Origin: Ligula intestinalis
Lineage: Eukaryota > Platyhelminthes > Cestoda > Diphyllobothriidea > Diphyllobothriidae
Assembly: GCA_036362985.1 (NCBI GenBank)
Contig: JAYGXS010000003.1
Coordinates: 1,005,510 to 1,069,509, forward strand
DNA: 64,000 nt
Reading direction: 5' to 3'
The notes beneath the pieces are model-generated. The model did not search any database, was not told where the DNA came from, and saw only the letters and a list, made by a program, of their open reading frames with translations. How positions within the stretch are numbered: position 1 is the stretch's first letter; each line of letters opens with the position of its first letter. Below are positions 44,201-52,820 of the stretch, piece by piece. The position numbers were made by a program, and so were the translations under genes.

Positions 44201-46895
44201 GCTCTGCAATATACAGCCACATAGGTAGACAGGCTTAGGTAAGCTGAGATTCAAACTCGAATTATTTGGTTTTCGGAGATTTGTGCTCTACCAATGAGAA
44301 CTAAACAATGCATAGTGGGACCACAATTTTTGTTAGTTGATCGGTGAACTGCCCACTCAACAGACCTAGTATGTTTAGTCGTAATGATCAACATATTTTA
44401 CGTTATTCTAAGGTCCGGATGTTTGCAAATTATCAAAAGCTTAGGCAGAATGGTTAAAAGTAATATCAAATGAAAAATAACATCAATATACTCTCACACG
44501 ACTAGTATGGTTTTTTTTATAAAAAAATTGCTTGATTACTAAGCTGAATATTCCTGTTCCAATCTCTAACTTGTAGACGCCGCTTCATGTTGCGAAGGTA
44601 ATGCTAATTTTGGCTATAAAGACAAAATGAAAGCAACCTGGATGCAAGTAGCTAGAGGTCTAGGTGCAAGACATACCGAGACTGAATGAAGTCCACATAG
44701 GCAACACGCGTCAGGATGGACCTGATGGTGTCACAGAAAATGCGCGTCGATATGTCAGGACAGGAGGGTAGACCAAAGACACCTTCCTGGGGTCCGCCAA
44801 TGGAGATGACTGAGCCGACCTTTGCGGGTGGACAACGCTGTACTAAGGCCCGCACAAACAGACCACCCTGTGAGAAGCCAATGAGGTGAAATCCCTGTGA
44901 CAGGTTCTTGTTCGAGTGCACAATTTCGCATGCTTGTTTCAGTTGTTTGTTAATGGGCATAAAATAGGTGTTGAGACGATCCTTTGAAGGAAGACGAACG
45001 TGGGCGATTAATGCGTCAGTGCACAAATCGGAACTTATATATGTGAAAAAAAGACAGTAAACTAAACTTTAAGGTAAAGGACGACTCAGTTTGGCCCTGG
45101 TAGACTGAAGATTCAAGGGAGCGAAATTTAACTTTAATAACTTAGGAGGATTATAACAATTTTGATAAAAGATCATATAATAGCAAGAAGACCTCAGAGA
45201 TCAAAGGCTTAAGGATGGATTTAGGAAAAAAATTAGCCGGTAGTAAGCGACATTAAAATGATGCTTCACGTTTCCATTTGGGCATTCTGCAGCCTATAAT
45301 CTTCATCAAAAGTATGCCGGTAGTAGCGTTACAACCACATCATATTTTTAAGATGACCAACGAGCAAATATAAGATAGAGTAACATTTTGGTAATAAATC
45401 AGTCCGATAAGGATCTTCTGGGGTTTCGTTAGTTAATGAGAATTTAATGCCTTGATTAAGGTTTACCCAGAAATAATGATTTCGTTAAAAAATATCATTC
45501 ATACATGCTAAAACGAGTACTTTTATGTCAGTGACTATAATGTGCCGTTTAACTGGACTTTAATTGAAAAGTTAGTCAAAAAAGGTAGAATACCGCACTT
45601 TATTACGGCATTGCATGGTTCAGAGACATATCAACCCTGAAAACGCAGTGCACCAAACTATGGACGGTGCGTAGAAAGTAGTCGAGTGTATCATCATGGG
45701 TTCTTCGTCAACCAGGAGAATGTAACCTTCCTTTTTAGGTCCGCTAATATAATACTGTTGTTCCTCTGAACAATGCAAACTCTGTAAACTTTATTTAATT
45801 TACTTGAAGTAAGAAGCTGAAAAACCGTCAACTCTTACTTTTCAGCGAAAGAGCCGGAACATTCAATCACGGTCATACAGCCAAAAGCCCTTGAGTAGTT
45901 CATAAAGAGCATACATTAATTGTCTTCTGAGGAAAAATCAGTCGAGATTAAGTTGTGAAACCTCACTTTGAATAATTCAACAAATATTTAGGCAACAGTC
46001 CATCGTCCATTGGCACTAGAGTTCAAATGTCATATCATGTATGCAAACTTTCAGAACAAAGTGCGAAATTAACAGAGTGGAATTTTAAACATTAACGTGC
46101 ACTCGAGTTTAGTAATCTTTTCAGATGACTAAAAATGCAGCCCAGCACTCTACAGTTATTTTGAATCATATTTGAAAATGTATTGCATAGCTAAATAAAC
46201 AGAACGCCATGTCTTTTACAAACGCGAACATTGTGGTGTCATGATAACTAAGTTAAGTAAGCGGCACATTTGCACACACTGAAAAATGAACACGTTCAAC
46301 AAAAGATGTCCCCGTTTTTAATTGACCGTGAAAAGTAAATAAGCATCGCAGTTGTTTTGCAACATTTTTTACTGAAATGGAAAACCAGTTTTAGATATTT
46401 ATAGGTGACTTCCAAAAACACGATATTTCTTGAAGAATATATGCATTATCGCTGTTAATAAATCCTGACATACTATAAATGACGATCCGCCGATGATTAA
46501 ATCCAAAACGAAGATGCCGGGTATTTCCTCTCTTATGATATTAGATAAATGGACGATTGCGCCACTTGCTCCAGTATCACCTAAAAGGAAAAGAAAAAAT
46601 GTGGGAAAGAGTGTTTTTGTTTTGCTGCCTTTTGAATGCATCGGTGCGCGCGAACGAAGTGTTTACCCTGTGTTTTAATAATAAGGAATATATCGATTAC
46701 CATGCAAATTAAATAGAAGGGTTTAACTATTTTATTGCTGTTGAGGTATCTCTAGCTCAAACAACGAAACTGAGTTATTGATTTTTTAAGAGGCGTACCC
46801 ATTCCGTGCCAAATGACAACTCCTAGCGGTGGTTCACAATGCGCCAGTGTCAATAGGAAGAAAAAACTGCAGGCGGTAGCGATCATTTTTGCCAT
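23089..46895 (-). CDS. PPT1: Palmitoyl-protein thioesterase 1, complete, seven exons
   Basis: Lysosomal enzyme that removes fatty acyl groups from S-acylated cysteines. Exons on the minus strand: 46895-46799, 46580-46474, 44981-44677, 31546-31456, 30827-30729, 29460-29389 and 23229-23089. All junctions are GT/AG with matching phases. The lengths total 912 nt, giving 303 residues plus stop, close to the usual ~306. Seen in order: signal peptide ([20 protein letters not shown]), [15 protein letters not shown] with the catalytic Ser, [44 protein letters not shown] holding the catalytic Asp (second D of MDD), and [11 protein letters not shown] with the catalytic His. The gene is tail-to-tail with the EF-hand gene. 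Introns 3 (13.1 kb) and 6 (6.2 kb) are inflated by transposable elements. No disabling lesion is seen. Confidence 0.95.
23885..25788. mobile_element. 1.9-kb TA-flanked DNA transposon-like element, copy 1
   Basis: It is bounded by TA on both sides. The ends are CAGTAGGTGGCC with ATGCAA at positions 19-24, and (inverse) CAGTAGATTGCATATC with ATGCAA at positions 19-24. An inverted copy lies at 34146-36288 with high identity over its length. Frames shared by both copies include one of 83-86 codons starting [19 protein letters not shown] (here minus 25155-24904), one with [12 protein letters not shown] (here plus, about 24.77-24.9 kb after a TTTTCAG) and one with [13 protein letters not shown] (here plus, 24.38-24.46 kb). 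I recognise no transposase. It lies in PPT1 intron 6. Confidence 0.75.
25789..28134. other. PPT1 intron 6, mostly unrecognised
   Basis: No exon or element is supported. G-rich stretches occur at 27.99-28.08 kb next to the Penelope 3' end, resembling the G-rich stretch at 10.74-10.78 kb next to another Penelope end. Confidence 0.4.
28135..28368 (-). mobile_element. Penelope extreme C-terminal fragment
   Basis: The minus-strand frame ends [20 protein letters not shown] plus W and stop. This matches RRVKPDLCKQLEHVVNLTLP of the intact PLE at 16.2 kb. The upstream part ([16 protein letters not shown]) is also similar. It lies in PPT1 intron 6, sense to PPT1. Confidence 0.75.
28727..28815 (-). repeat. 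Short dispersed repeat, inverted partner of 29225-29320
   Basis: The minus strand matches 29225-29320 of the plus strand. Shared words include ACAAAAGAACTTCC, ACCCACAGTCACTTAGCA (GCCCACAGCCACTTAGCA in the other copy) and CATGCAGTCA. It is about 90 bp with several mismatches. Confidence 0.7.
29225..29320 (+). repeat. Short dispersed repeat, inverted partner of 28727-28815
   Basis: See the partner. The two arms are about 410 bp apart in PPT1 intron 6, immediately downstream of exon 6. Confidence 0.7.
29389..29460 (-). CDS. PPT1: PPT1 exon 6
   Basis: 72 nt after TTTTTTTCAG, ending at GTAAGT. It encodes [20 protein letters not shown], where WFGFYRSGQ is a near-invariant PPT1 motif. Both ends are phase 0. 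Confidence 0.95.
30370..30540 (-). mobile_element. Penelope fragment, same lineage as 523-760
   Basis: DNA-level similarity to 541-680: both carry CACCTTGTAGATCAC, then CTCGGAAA or CTTGGAAG, then GGCATCC and CGATG. Orientation is the same. It lies in PPT1 intron 5, between exons 30729 and 29460. Confidence 0.55.
30729..30827 (-). CDS. PPT1: PPT1 exon 5, catalytic Asp exon
   Basis: 99 nt after GGTTCAG, ending at GTACGT. It encodes a helix ([19 protein letters not shown]), then [12 protein letters not shown]. By alignment with PPT1 the second Asp of MDD is the catalytic-triad Asp. Both ends are phase 0. Confidence 0.93.
31456..31546 (-). CDS. PPT1: PPT1 exon 4
   Basis: 91 nt after TTTTAG, ending at GTAGGT. 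It encodes [20 protein letters not shown] and [10 protein letters not shown], closely matching the PPT1 segment with YWHDP and INQER. It lies 13.1 kb downstream of exon 3. Confidence 0.93.
31547..34145. other. PPT1 intron 3, distal part
   Basis: AT-rich. Apart from the small open frame at 32469-32645, no feature is supported. Confidence 0.4.
32469..32645 (+). CDS. Small open frame, 58 codons, unassigned
   Basis: ATG to TAA on the plus strand, antisense to PPT1. The peptide starts [20 protein letters not shown] and ends with a Lys-rich helix ([20 protein letters not shown]). Its composition is more protein-like than neighbouring frames, but I recognise no family and there is no splice or expression evidence. 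It could be a retrogene scrap. Confidence 0.2.
   Translation: MAKHKQPKEWMSLEQYTTVQIQEIIAVMVPIPRATMQNQYFKKQLKETEKAFYKKLYV
34146..36288. mobile_element. TA-flanked DNA transposon-like element, copy 2, inverted relative to copy 1
   Basis: Reverse-oriented copy of 23885-25788 with the same termini (CAGTAGATTGC left; inverse of CAGTAGGTTGCC right) and TA on both sides. It holds a 400-N gap. It lies in PPT1 intron 3. Together with copy 1 it brackets PPT1 exons 4-6. Confidence 0.78.
34614..35013. other. Assembly gap, 400 N
   Basis: It falls within copy 2 of the TA-flanked element. The homologous segment of copy 1 (about 25212-25320) is only about 109 bp, so 400 is probably a placeholder or hides an insertion. 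Confidence 0.99.
36380..36590 (+). mobile_element. RTE LINE 3' end fragment
   Basis: DNA similarity to the end of the RTE copy at 41.9-42.1 kb. Both carry CAGTCCGTCAGGACATGGAA or a close variant, a GTATTCGGTCT-like word, and the tail GGGACGTAATCGAGG...ATCGCAGCCG..ACAAGTA. It is the 3' tip only. Confidence 0.65.
36591..38217. other. PPT1 intron 3, nothing recognised
   Basis: No coding or repeat feature is supported. Confidence 0.35.
38218..38495 (+). repeat. Dispersed SINE-like repeat, copy 1
   Basis: About 270 bp similar to the reverse complement of 53530-53800. Shared words include GGCGGCTATCCA, GACTACTCAATGGTCCTTC or a close variant, CATGACTGTCAGCAT and AACTTCCGGCC. The other copy ends in a (CTT)n tail. 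It is probably non-autonomous, as no RNA polymerase III boxes are recognised. Confidence 0.6.
38547..38562. repeat. (AC)n microsatellite
   Basis: About seven to eight AC units follow directly after the SINE-like repeat copy. Confidence 0.8.
38563..41209. other. PPT1 intron 3, nothing strong recognised
   Basis: A weak tRNA-like A box (GTGTAGCTCAGCAGCTGCCT at about 40467) suggests an old SINE. Otherwise no feature is supported. Confidence 0.35.
41210..42095 (+). mobile_element. RTE-type LINE, 3' half, degenerate
   Basis: Plus-strand pieces in order: [13 protein letters not shown] (RT catalytic box with DD changed to DN), [39 protein letters not shown], then after a short break [40 protein letters not shown] with [10 protein letters not shown], and the 3' tail shared with 36.5 kb. 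Frame breaks occur at about 41287 and 41554, and between 41790 and 41800. It lies in PPT1 intron 3, antisense to PPT1. Confidence 0.85.
42096..44231. other. PPT1 intron 3, proximal part, unrecognised
   Basis: A 100-codon open frame at 42356-42658 and a short LINE-like word (QQSNCL on the minus strand near 43160, as in CR1 endonucleases) are the only hints. Neither is enough for a call. Confidence 0.35.
44232..44312 (-). repeat. tRNA-derived SINE-like fragment
   Basis: On the minus strand GTTCTCATTGGTAGAGCAC resembles an A box and GAGTTTGAATCTC a B box at tRNA-like spacing. The acceptor stem is not intact. Confidence 0.5.
44677..44981 (-). CDS. PPT1: PPT1 exon 3, nucleophile exon
   Basis: 305 nt between TTCAAAG and GTATGT. 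It encodes [37 protein letters not shown] (GxSxG nucleophile), [14 protein letters not shown] and [11 protein letters not shown]. It ends in phase 2. Confidence 0.95.
44982..46473. other. PPT1 intron 2, nothing recognised
   Basis: AT-rich and free of recognisable repeats or exons. Confidence 0.5.
46474..46580 (-). CDS. PPT1: PPT1 exon 2
   Basis: 107 nt between CTTTTAG and GTATGT. It completes the GMGD motif and encodes a peptide containing [15 protein letters not shown], matching the PPT1 segment around KKIPGIYVLSLEIG. Phase 0 at the end. Confidence 0.92.
46799..46895 (-). CDS. PPT1: PPT1 exon 1
   Basis: The ATG lies at 46895. The exon encodes a hydrophobic signal peptide, then [14 protein letters not shown], the first beta strand and oxyanion region of PPT1. 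It ends in phase 1 at a GTACGC donor. An AG acceptor sits two bases upstream of the ATG. Confidence 0.92.
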
Positions 46896-46912
46896 AACTG
46901 AAAAAATATAAA
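46896..46912 (-). promoter_or_regulatory. 3' splice acceptor abutting the PPT1 start codon
   Basis: On the minus strand a pyrimidine tract (ATATTTTTTCAG) ends at 46898, with only TT between the AG and the ATG at 46895. This is a strong acceptor with no coding exon upstream. It implies either a spliced 5' UTR exon or spliced-leader trans-splicing, which is known in flatworms. The choice between them is inference. Confidence 0.55.
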
Positions 46913-47064
46913 TGTTTTTTGAATCAATAAATAATCCACGTGGGGACCTTAAATAAACGAAAGTCATGAGAAGATAAAGTTGTCTCAGAATTATCACATA
47001 CGAATTTATGAATATGACTCTTATGTTCAATGCTTATTTAACATCATTTAATTCAGATGCCATT

Positions 47065-47337
47065 GAATAATGCTCCTTGGATATCAAAATACAGATAAAC
47101 GTGCATAAATCGCACTTTTTGGTAATTAAGAGAAACCGGGACCACCCGCCATCTACAAAAGGAAACACGAACTTGTTCGTTGTATTGAGTACTCGTGATT
47201 TAGGCACTATCATACAGGAAGACCTCGAAACACGATAACAATTAACTTTGGCAAGACGCAAGGCTCCAGCACTACTATGCATATTCAAAAGGCCATCCAT
47301 GCAATTATTCCGTAACACCATGGTCAAGTTCATCACC
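47065..47337 (+). mobile_element. CR1-like LINE fragment (post-RT region), displaced copy
   Basis: DNA similarity to 48605-48870 within the downstream LINE: GAGAAACC(G/A)GGAC(C/T)AC, GAGTACTCGTGA, ACGACCTC-like and GACGCAAGG words in the same order. It therefore represents the 3' part of the element lying 5' of its own RT region. Its edge is about 165 bp upstream of the PPT1 acceptor. Confidence 0.7.
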
Positions 47338-49112
47338 AGAGCGCTGGGGACCGAGTAGTTCTGACAATGTAGAAGAACACTGGAACTTAATCCGTAGCAA
47401 TTTTGAGCGGTTCTGTACTGACTTTGTCCCCCTGAAGCAGCATGTCACCCTCCATGGATCAATGGCGAGACAAAACGTAAGTTGAAGGCCAGGGAACGTG
47501 CCTAAAAGGCCCTCATGATTTTGAGAACAACCGAAGCAAAAGCGATATACAAAGCCATCAGAGATGAATGCAAGCGTTTAATGAGGCCAAAGAGAGTAGC
47601 ATACGAAGACGATCTTCTGCAAAACGTTGACGCCCAGCTAAATCAATTTTATTTATTCCCGCAAAGGAAAAGTCGTGCAACCACGGGCATTCAAGGTCTC
47701 TATAGTACAGGTTACGTGCTCCAAACAAATGAGTTCTGTACGGTTGAACTTTAAGCTGAACAAAACTCCACTGTCTACTTGTCAACAACACCCGAAATTC
47801 AAGACTTCGACACTCCTGGTCGACTGAAAGGGGCATAATAATTGTCATTGAAGATGTTGAGAATGCACTTAGTAGATTGGTACCAACTAAGGTCACTGGA
47901 CTTGAAAATCCAAATCTCTGGTTATCAGCGAGCTTGCTTTAATAATTGCACCGAACATCAGCAAACCTGTTCTTTGTACGCTAACAACTGCAACGGTACC
48001 AGATGACCGGAAGCAGAGTCTGATAACTCTGAAGTACAGAGATGGCGACCGTTTCCTGCCCCAGAACTATCGACCAGTCAGCCTGACTTCAGTGTTTGTG
48101 AAAGTGGTGGAGAACTTCATCTGTAGCGAAATTTATGTCCACATTGGGCCAGCCACAATCCTGCCGATAGAAAAACATGGCTTTGTAAAAAGTAAATCGT
48201 GCACCACTTACCCCATGGTGGCGCGTGAGGCATTCTGCGAAGCCAAAGAAAAACAACTGTTGGCACATGAGGCCTCAATTGACCTAAGCAAGGCATTTTA
48301 TAAAGTCGATCACGTGCTCCTCCTGACCAAGCTAATTAATACGCCCATCCCAGGAGCTGTATTCAAATGGATCAAAGGGTACCTGCTCTGTATACAATGC
48401 CGGGCCAGGGTTGGTAAAGGGTGTTCGTCCGCGTATTAGGCTTGTAGTGCCATAGCCTAAGGGTCGGTGCTGGGTCCCAGACTATTTTCTGCATGTGTTG
48501 CGGATATTCTTCCTAGACTTTTGTCTCCATGCCTTTTGGTTGTGGAAAACAATGTCTTTTCAGAATGATCTTAATGTGATCTACGAATGGTCGTTGGAGA
48601 TCAAGATACCAGTCAATGTGAACAAATCAAACTTGCTCATTATTTGAGAGAAACCAGGACTACCCACCCTATACAAGGGGCTTAATGACACTGGCCACTG
48701 TTAGGAGTACTCGTGACTTGGGCCTTTTCATTCAAGACGACCTCAAAACTCGACAACAATCAAATTTAGCGAGACGCAAGGGTGTGGCATTTCTTCGGAT
48801 GTTCAAAAAAGCAATCGCTTCCTGGTCCAAGTAGTTATTTCGCAAGCTAATGGTCACGTTCATCATCTCGATCAAATTGTATGGAATTTCGGCTTGGTTC
48901 CAGTGTACGAAGGGCCAGGTGACCAATATCGAATGTATGCAACGGCTGGGGTCAAGAATGGGACTTGAATTGAGTAGGCTGACATATCCAGAGCGCTGTA
49001 AGTCACTAAACCTATTTACCCTCGAATGTCGATGCAAAAGAGGTGACCAAATCAGGATGAATAAAGTGATCGTTCGCAGTGGCATCCCATAGATCGTAAA
49101 TTATTTAAAACT
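47338..49112 (+). mobile_element. CR1-like LINE, degenerate
   Basis: The plus strand, multi-frame, shows the endonuclease-RT linker (NFERFCTDFVPLKQHV), the RT finger (NYRPVSLTSVFVKVVENFI), KHGFVKSKSC, the catalytic IDLSKAFYKVDHVLLLTKL, GSVLGPRLF, then a thumb region (SNLL...GLVP near 48.6-48.9 kb). The second catalytic box region (A/FADD) is missing. Many stops and frameshifts mark it as old. It lies immediately upstream of PPT1, divergently oriented. Confidence 0.8.
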
Positions 49113-49210
49113 GGCCCTTGATATGCCTACGCGCGGACATTGCTTCAGGTTGGTGGTACAACGGACAGATGGCCTCCTGCACATCAATCGACTCTCCCCT
49201 TGGGACACCA

Positions 49211-50136
49211 GCCCACGGGGCATGGAGGGGTTCAGGCGGGGCAAGAGGGGGCTCAAGCGGGGCTCAGGCGGGGCCAGTCATCACTTTAGCCCGGGAGGTC
49301 CCACCATGAAAAACATTTTCGTAGGTGCGTGCCTATTTTCGCTAAATTGGCCATTTAATTTGGCACTCGAACAAGTGGCAGGACAGCCAGCTGTACTAGC
49401 TCGTAGAACATTAAACTCAAGTCGTAAATGAATGATGGCGGATAATTTTTTGACAGATTGAATATATTTTTATAGAAATTCACTTGATATTTTCATGTGA
49501 TATCGGCAGGAGAGCTTTCATTGTCCGTATCGGGCTCCCAAAGTATGAACATAACCGCTCGTAACATATATTTATATAAAAAATGGTAAATCTGGATGAA
49601 AATGCAGAAGTGAAATCCATTTATTCGACTACCATGAATAGTAACGTGGCCAATCCCCACCTGGCCTACTCAGAGCGCTTCACTTAATATACTTACTAAA
49701 ATTAGCTGAAAGATCAACTTTATCCACCAAATCTTATGCATTTTTGGTTCACTGTTCTTCTCTGATCCCTCAGATATACAGATGTACGCCAGGAAGTGAC
49801 TTTTGGAATAGTTATTAGCCTTGATTAAATTCTGACGGGGCCATCCCCTCCTAGCCCCTTCTGAGCCCCACCTTCACGGCTGTACACATTTTCCAAATTA
49901 TTTTTCCTATCAATAAATTATCCACCATCCTTAACCATCGTAGTGTATTCTAGCTTACACGACAGTGGGTATAGCGAGAGATTTGTATGGCCGGGCTAGC
50001 AATATCATGATAATAAGCGCTCCCTGCGAAATTTTTTTGCACAGGAGGCCTCCCGGGGCCAAAGTGATGTCTTGCCCCGCTTGAGCCCCGGCTGAGCCCC
50101 CTCATGCCCCGCCTGAGCCCCACCATGCCCCATGCA
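49211..50136. mobile_element. Element with G-rich inverted ends
   Basis: The left arm 49211-49305 and the reverse complement of 50045-50136 share GGGGCATGG, GGCTCAAGCGGGG and ATCACTTT(A/G)GCCC blocks in order. The arms are about 90 bp and contain six or more G4-5 runs at 5-8 nt spacing (49217-49274). The interior is AT-rich and non-coding. It is probably a non-autonomous element or satellite-like array. The class is unknown. Confidence 0.6.
49698..49880 (+). repeat. Direct repeat unit 1
   Basis: About 183 bp similar to 50148-50329. Shared blocks include TTCTTCTCTGATCCCT, TACGCCAG(G)AA, AATTCTGACGGGGCCATCC and CCCCACCTTCA. It lies inside the G-rich inverted element. Confidence 0.75.
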
Positions 50137-50147
50137 TCATATTTAAT

Positions 50148-50329
50148 AAAATTAGCTTAAAGGTCACTTTTATGCTTCGAATATAATAAATTTTGGTTTA
50201 CTTTTCTTCTCTGATCCCTTAAATATATAGATATACGCCAGAAAATAACTTCTGGAATAGTAATTGTCCTTAATTAAATTCTGACGGGGCCATCCTCTCC
50301 TGGCTCCTTCTCACCCCCACCTTCATGGC
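50148..50329 (+). repeat. Direct repeat unit 2
   Basis: Partner of 49698-49880, starting just outside the right G-rich arm. It implies that the G-rich element is part of a larger tandem or composite array. Confidence 0.75.
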
Positions 50330-51080
50330 GGGGCCCTGTGTTTCAAGGGTCAGGGCATGCTGTGAGTGCATTTAACAATCTCCCGCCCCACTACTCCCCC
50401 ACCGATGTTGTTGCTGCGGACACAGTTGCCAGTTGTCAGAAGAAATACGACGCCTTATTTGAAAAGATACCAGTACCGTTCACAGGGGTGCCCCTGCTTT
50501 GGCAAGGGACAGGGCTAACCTGAAAACTTTCGTGTCTGGTGCCTGCAAAGAAGGCATTTCTAAGGATCCGTTCTCAACCCTCGATTTATGAAACATGAAA
50601 CATGATTTTAATGAGCTGCTTTACGTGACGAAACCAACCGTCAAGCATTTTCATTTTCCAATGCGTAGAAAAATATCTAACTACCATTTATCAGATGAAA
50701 TCGAAATATAAAATCGACTTATTCATAAATTTGGCCTGTCATTTGCCTTCTAGATGGTAGTCTGAGAACCGTATGTAGGTGCGCCATCAAAATGTTCTAT
50801 AGAATTTACCAAGCAGCAAATCTCAAGGTATAAAATATTTTTAATGTGCACAGATTGAAACTATTTTCGTTTTCAAAAAAAACGCAGAATAATCAATTGC
50901 GCTTATAATGGGTGGGGAATGTGGTATATGCATTCACCTGCATTTAACCTGGGTTCCATTGAACGTGTCGGGCTAATGCTTACTATATACGTCCGAAAAA
51001 ACAACATCACATAAAGTGATACCATATGATCTTATAACTGATTGCTAAAACCCTAGTATTAACTAGATACCTGATTGATT
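50330..51080. other. Intergenic, nothing recognised
   Basis: No coding or RNA feature is supported. Confidence 0.4.
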
Positions 51081-51173
51081 GATTGATAATAATCAATCGA
51101 TTGAAATATATTTCAATCGATCGGGCAGGCTCTTCAGAATTATTTACGTAAATAATTCTGAAGAGCCTGCCCG
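51081..51173. repeat. Cluster of three adjacent perfect inverted repeats
   Basis: A 7-bp stem (51081-51087 with 51092-51098, loop AATA) overlaps a 26-bp perfect palindrome (51096-51121). That abuts a 52-bp perfect palindrome (51122-51173, 26-bp arms, no spacer, centre TTTACGTAAA). No flanking gene exists within 3 kb. Confidence 0.9.
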
Positions 51174-52458
51174 CGATAACAGATTTCAATAATAAAAGAA
51201 GGAAAAAACAGGCGATAAATTATATTTGGCAAACGATAAAACTCGTTACGAGTCAGCATTAGTGATCACTGAATACGTCGTCATTACCTGACCTATGTTA
51301 ATAAGTATACTATCCTAAGTGGGTCACTGGATGACCTTCAAATTTGAACACAGCTGTGAGAGTAGCAGTAAATAAAAATGAGAATTCTACGAATATGAAC
51401 AATAGTTGTTACTAATTCCAGAAAAAGGCAAAGACCCTGTTACGATAACTCATAGAACTCCAAAATCAAAACTTTTGCCAGATCGAAATTTGTGTACCGC
51501 AGTAAAGACCTAAGGTTTCCAGATTACCGTCTTGTTTACGTGGGTATCATATTATAAATGATCAAATATGTCAAAGTATAATCATCGCATGTGAAAAAAT
51601 TTATTCCGTGTGTCAACCTTATGCATCTAAAGCTTTCCTTGTGAATAATATTTCATTCAGAACTCTGTGGTCGTCTACGTAAGCACTTTACGTCGGATGG
51701 TACAATGTTGTATCTCTACTTCCTTCAAAACCACTCAATTTTCGGATTTTAAGTTGTGTTCTCCTAAATTTTCAAGGTGTAAAGGCTAATGTTGGCAAGC
51801 AAGATTTTACAGGCCAAAACTCACATTGAATTATAATAAAAATTGACCTTCAAATCCTCGGTAGCTGAACTTTAAATTTTTCGTTACATCACCTATAGGA
51901 GGACTAATTTCCATTTTATTTTTAATTCTGCCTGCGTAAGACCAAATATCTCTGGACTACATTTCGTATTCTATGCAATAGAGGTTAATGTTGGTAGAAT
52001 TTAATTCTCATAGTTTACATAAACAAGCATAATCTTATTTAATTGAAAATTTTTGATGAATTCCGCCACAACTACATATTGATTTACGTTCCCTAGCCAA
52101 GAAGTAAATGTTTAACCACTTAATACTTTAAGCTGTTGGGCGGGGGAATAGATAAGGCCTTGGCCTCACTGAAAATTCTCGCCTTGATGTTAATTTGATT
52201 CATCAACTTATGATACTGTCATGCTATAAAGAGGCCCTTTGGCCACCGTTTTTATTTTCTCTACGTTTTGACCTATATTATGAGATGGACGGAACTTCAG
52301 CAAAAAAAAAGATCGTTTCGCTGAGATTGTGGCTATCTCTTTAATAAATCGGTCAAATGTCTTCTTCTTTGTTGCCGATACTTATCACTTATCTCTGCAC
52401 AATTTTTTCCGCGACACCGAAAAGGGACCGTCAGAAATTTAGGAGATCCTCTTAAAGC
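51174..52458. other. Intergenic, nothing recognised
   Basis: AT-rich, with no feature supported. Confidence 0.4.
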
Positions 52459-52820
52459 TACAGGGTATCCCAAAAAATGCATTCACATTTTATACAATTG
52501 TAAAATTGGTGTTAACCATGATCATTTTTCTGCTTTTTACGCTGGATGCTCTCAAACTATCGTCTATTTTGCTCAAGACACTGCTGACAAAGCGAAACAA
52601 TGAAATAGTACATGCCATGAGACATTGCCAGTCGTACTCAGGTGCACTAATTTTCGATGGCTTCCCGCAATTCAGCCACTGTTTCGATAGTCAGAATGCA
52701 ATGAAAAAATCAACAAAATGACACTTGCAATTATTTTTTTACTTTTGACATGATAAAATTATAATAAACACAAGTTTACACAAATCGAACAATTGTATAC
52801 ATTTTTTGAGACACCCTGTA
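52459..52820 (-). mobile_element. Internally deleted mariner-like element
   Basis: It starts TACAGGGTATCCCAAAAAAT and ends with the inverse of TACAGGGTGTCTCAAAAAAT. The terminal inverted repeats are about 30 bp, are typical of mariner elements, and are flanked by TA. The minus-strand interior retains TVAELREAIEN followed by a broken remainder, resembling the C-terminal end of a mariner-type transposase. About 360 bp in total, so most of the gene is gone. Confidence 0.8.
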
